Assembly (NCBI GenBank): GCA_018398765.1 | Contig: JAHBMJ010003471.1 | Span: 1 to 64,000 of the forward strand | From: Chromera velia | Taxonomy: Eukaryota; Sar; Chromeraceae | Reading direction: 5' to 3' | Length of the DNA stretch: 64,000 bases | Shown: in pieces, positions 60,713-64,000 of the stretch | How positions within the stretch are numbered: the stretch's first letter is position 1 | Layout of the letters: the number at the start of each line of letters is the position of its first letter | The notes under the pieces: model-generated | Told to the model about the DNA's origin: nothing | What the model saw: only the letters and a program-made list of their open reading frames with translations | The model's database searches: none | Translations under genes and position numbers: made by a program

Positions 60713-62797
60713 ATGGAGGAAAGTTTCAAAGTCTTCCCCACTCTTTTACTCTTTTGTCAGGTGATCGGTTCTGCTTTCAGCGGTGCCCCTGACGACAATT
60801 CTGTGTTTCGACACAAAAAACCGAACAGAACACCCCCTCCTTCCATCGACCAGAAGAACAAGAAACATGACAACGGCAGAAAAAGAGGGAAGCAGCGTTC
60901 CTCTTCCGGTTCCTCTGTGCGTGCCCAGTCACTTCCTGCCTTCCCCCAGTCCTGGCACCTTGATCAGAAGGGGAACAAATCCCCGAACGTCGATGGGTGT
61001 CAAAACAAGACGTACGTGGACTCCCTTCCCAGCATTGGGTCATGCGGGCACAGAAGTGACGGCATGTGCCAGATGACTTGCAACAAAGGGTGCTACTGGG
61101 AAGGTAGCAAGGGCTGCAGAAATGGGTGGTTTTGCAATCACTGCCACTTTTGCCCCAAGAACACTCTTTCGTACACAGAAGAAAAGAGAGGGGGTGCAGC
61201 AGTGGGAGAGGTGGGGTCCCTCAAGAACAACCCAGCACTCGCGAAGCAGATCAAAAAGGAGCTGCGGAAGGGGGACGAAGATCTGAAGGAGAAGCTCAGA
61301 ATCATGAAGGGGAAGCAGATCCTGGCGATGCTAAAGAGGGAGGCACCTTTGGATGAGGGCGATGAGAAATGGAGACAGAACGTCCAGATTATCCAAACGC
61401 ACATGATGCCCGTTCATCTTCAAATGTCAGTTGCTGTCTCTCTGTTTTTCTGTCTCTCTTCTTTGCTTCTCGATCGGCTTCTCTTCTTCTTGTCCTTCTC
61501 TTTCTTCTTCTGTTCATTCTGAATGCCCGATGATCGGAGCTTCCTGTCGTCCCCCCACGTTCCGATCCATTCCATAGAACGACCGGCCGTCCGTCCGCTT
61601 TGGTGTTTCCCGTGAAACAACGGGGTCATCGTGATGGTTTGTGAATTAATATTTGTCTCCAGTCGTCGATATGGGGTTTCTATGATGCGATTATTGAGTG
61701 CCCTCTCCCTTTTCTTTCTGCAGGCTTTACTGCCTCCTGAAATTCATCTCACTTCAAGAATTCGGTCAACCCTCTGAGTCCTCCCTTGAGAGTTCTCCGG
61801 CCCCTCTCCCCGCTCTTCCTGTGGAGCTCCCTGCTGAAGCCTTCACAGACCAAGCAGGGAGACAGAGAATGAAGGCGAAGAAGATCCAAAACGTTCCCTA
61901 CTCCCAAATCCAGAGACCACCCCCCTCGGCTTCCTCTGCATCCCGCTCCTCTCCTCTGCAACTTCCTGGCAGACAGGCGACAAAGCCGCACATCCCACCC
62001 ACCCCTCTTCTGCCGTCTCCCACCGTGTCAACATGCTCTGGTGTTTTGCTGGACGGGTCAATTTCTCTGCCTCCGTACGGCAGCGCCACCGCCACCTTCA
62101 CAGAGACCCCCCCGCCCCAGAGCTTCCATCAAATCCCCCTGACCTTCTCAGGTCGGTCTCTGTACTGCTTCAGCTGCAGAAGCGTCTGTATGGCTACCTC
62201 CCCCTCTGCTGTGCGTGTGCTTGTGTACATGTGTGAGAGAGAGAAAAGGGCGCATACGAACGGCTGTCTGAGTGGGAAGGTACCAAAGTTTTCCTTGTTT
62301 CTACCTCCCTGTACCTCTTCGAACGAGAGAAGCCGTCCTGCAAAGTGGTTTTCATGGTGCTCAAAGGCTTTCATTCAACCCGCCCACATTCACGAATCGT
62401 GGGACGCTCTCTCTTTGGTGCGTTTGTTCTTCTCGTACATGTGAATGACTTTCTTGCCATTCTGTGTTCATTTGAATTGTCCCTCTCTGCAGAGACCGCA
62501 ACCCCTCTGAGGGTGTCACCCGCATGGAGGCGGAACGAGGGGTCATCACCGCGTGGCCGCTTCTTTCTGGGAGACGAGACACACCGACACGTCCAGACGC
62601 AGCCCTACACTCCCTCTGGATGCCCCCCGGTCGGAGCCCTCCCATTCGACTGCAGACTGGGGGGACCTTCGGATGGTCTTCAGAGACGGGAGGGGGGGGA
62701 GACGGTGAGGGGTGGAGTGGAGAGGAGACAAAAAGATGTCAAAATCCTCCACGCCCCTTCCTCTTCTTCAAGGAGGGGAATGGAAAGAAGAAAATAA
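60713..62797 (+). CDS. Secreted Cys-rich protein of unknown function, three exons
   Basis: Exons 60713-61425, 61724-62151 and 62493-62797 join in phase through GT-AG introns, giving about 481 residues. The ATG at 60713 is chosen because it opens a clear signal peptide (MEESFKVFPTLLLFCQVIGS); an upstream ATG at 60608 would bury it. A basic, Ser-rich stretch follows. Next is a compact cysteine domain of nine Cys in about 50 residues (about 103-152), with spacing CxNKTY...GSCGHRSDGMCQMTC, GCYWEGSKGC and CNHCHFC. This looks like a small disulfide-bonded extracellular module, but I do not recognise the family. A Lys/Glu-rich helix, then a Pro/Ser-rich region, then a basic C-terminus follow. NKT is a possible glycosylation site. 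It is divergently placed from Kintoun; no functional link is evident. Confidence 0.65.
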
Positions 62798-63366
62798 GGG
62801 GTGAAGAACTGTGTGACAGACGTGAAGAAATCATGTGAGAACAGGTGCTCTCGCAAGAAGAGCAGTCGAGGTGGGAGTGGGGGAATTGAACAGAGGGGGG
62901 GGGGGATGGGCTGATTGCCGGGATTTCTGGGCGGTTGGGAGTATACATCGATGTGAAAGAGGAAGGCAAAGCGTGCCTAGCTTTTGTAGGTTTTTTTTTT
63001 GTTTGCTGTTGAAGACGGTGGACAGGAAGAGAAAGAGGGGAGAAGCAATCGACGCACGGGGATCTGAAAAAGAGGCCGGCATGAGTGAATGGAGGGAAGC
63101 AGAAAAGGAGACGGAGTGGTGAAAGAAAGAGCAGCCAATGGGGAGGCACCAGGTGTGAGGTCGAGGCTCTGTGACTTGATGAGCTTCGTACCTCCGACTT
63201 GTGCATCTCTTCCTGCCTATGCTCTAGATTTCCTCCTGGAATTTTCGTTATCTTCCCTTCTTCCTCAAGCTAGCTTTTCTCTCCTTGATAATGCGCGACC
63301 TTTCTTCTTTCTCTCTCTGTCCATCTTCCTGTTTGTCTGAGGGAAGGCTCCACTTTGGTGGGATCC
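62798..63366. other. Convergent intergenic region
   Basis: Lies between the end of the + strand Cys-rich gene and the stop of the minus-strand basic protein gene. The minus frame at 62739-63206 shows no recognisable domain. Contains a G9-10 run near 62897. Confidence 0.4.
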
Positions 63367-63822
63367 TTACCGCTGTATTTGCATGCCCTTTCTCTCTCTT
63401 CTCCCGTCTCTCCCTGCAAGATGGCCCTTCCTCTTTTTTTGCTGGTGTCGTGGAAAGACAGCCTTTCTTTCTTGCATATAAAATTTCTTTTGGGGGCCGC
63501 TTGCCTGGCTGAAGCTTTTGAATCTCTCTTTCCCTTCTTGTTGATCGAAATGTTCTTTCACTTTCGTGAATCTTCTTCTTCCCTTTGCTGGATGGCTTGT
63601 CTCTCTAATTTGATGTTGGTTGTTTTTGTGTTCTTTTTCTGTTGACGGAGATTCCTTTCTTTTTGGTTTGCTTGCTTTCTTCATTTCCTGAATAGCGGCT
63701 TCCCGTCCGAAGGTCCTAGAAAGAAAGAAACAAAGAAAGAACGAGAAAAAAAAAAGAAGAGAAAGAAAGAGGAGTCACAGACCAACGTGGCATCCAGTTG
63801 AGGTCTCCAAAGCCGGTCGATA
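63367..63822 (-). CDS. 3' end of a gene for a basic protein (partial)
   Basis: The last exon, 63715-63367, follows a textbook acceptor (long TTTC tract then TTTCTAG). The preceding 40-bp exon, 63822-63783, follows CTTGCAG. Joined in phase they read STGFGDLNWMPRW and then TFGREAAIQEMKKASKPKRK, followed by a strongly Lys/Arg/Gln-rich tail ending MQIQR. The 5' part lies beyond the window or in unrecognised exons. The basic tail hints at nucleic-acid or ribosome binding, but no family is recognised. Confidence 0.5.
63719..63775 (+). repeat. (GAAA)n purine tract in intron
   Basis: Fills the short intron of the basic-protein gene. On the sense strand it is the pyrimidine tract directly before the acceptor. 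Confidence 0.85.
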
Positions 63823-64000
63823 CTGCAAGAACGAACAAACAATTAAGGGAGAATGAGAGAGAGAATGAACGGACTGACGATAGGCTGGCTTTGTTCAGTA
63901 AGGGTGGATAGAGCTTGCTTGGCTTTTTGGGGTGGGAGGGCCCTTCTGTTTGACGTCAGTTGATCAGTCCTCCTCAGTTGTGCAAAACGGTCGAATTGAT
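63823..64000. other. Window end, intron or upstream of partial gene
   Basis: Probably intronic sequence of the minus-strand basic-protein gene. No further exon could be placed. Confidence 0.3.

Overview
The window looks like nuclear DNA of a photosynthetic alveolate, most likely a chromerid alga such as Chromera. The main evidence is an alveolin-type gene (inner membrane complex or subpellicular scaffold, with an EKIVEVP-like motif) next to genes broken into short exons by GT-AG introns rich in microsatellites. A Kintoun/DNAAF2 cilium-assembly factor, a TTC38-like TPR protein and a type I signal peptidase are also present. Ty3/gypsy chromoviruses and a Ty1/copia element fill the spaces. The species call is an inference. 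There are no operons, ribosome-binding sites or CRISPR arrays, and I recognised no tRNA or rRNA gene.

Layout. 1-7 kb (+): alveolin gene copy, then a protein kinase gene copy, both recognisable but with in-frame stops, then an uncharacterised coding-like stretch. 7-11 kb: AT-rich, gene-poor DNA with a GAAT-type repeat. 11.3-13.8 kb (-): three-exon type I signal peptidase. 14.8-20.1 kb (-): TTC38-like gene, with exon phases that fit. 20.3-34.9 kb: a block of GC-rich shuffled repeats split by a Ty3/gypsy chromovirus (A, 22.1-33.95 kb), itself split by a second chromovirus (B, 26.9-32.9 kb, target duplication ACATC). 35.3-36.3 kb (+): small unknown gene. 37.9-39.1 kb: a broken retroelement piece and uncertain exons. 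39.9-40.5 kb: eight 72-bp repeats. 40.7-43.3 kb (-): membrane protein with an F5/8C-like galactose-binding domain. 44.3-49.4 kb (+): multi-exon unknown gene. 49.7-56.7 kb (-): Ty1/copia element (target duplication CGTAC) carrying a 767-bp hAT-type MITE (target duplication ATGCCCAG). 57.1-59.8 kb (-): Kintoun. 60.7-62.8 kb (+): secreted Cys-rich protein. 63.4-63.8 kb (-): 3' end of a basic protein gene.

The clearest unusual signal is the mutation pattern. In two of the three LTR pairs every base difference I counted is a transition (17 of 17 and 14 of 14), and in the third about 12 of 14. The in-frame stops in the alveolin and kinase genes can each be explained by one C-to-T change. This suggests decay driven by cytosine deamination, probably of methylated cytosines. 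A second pattern is that long intronic microsatellites nearly always show the pyrimidine/GT strand on the sense side of the gene.
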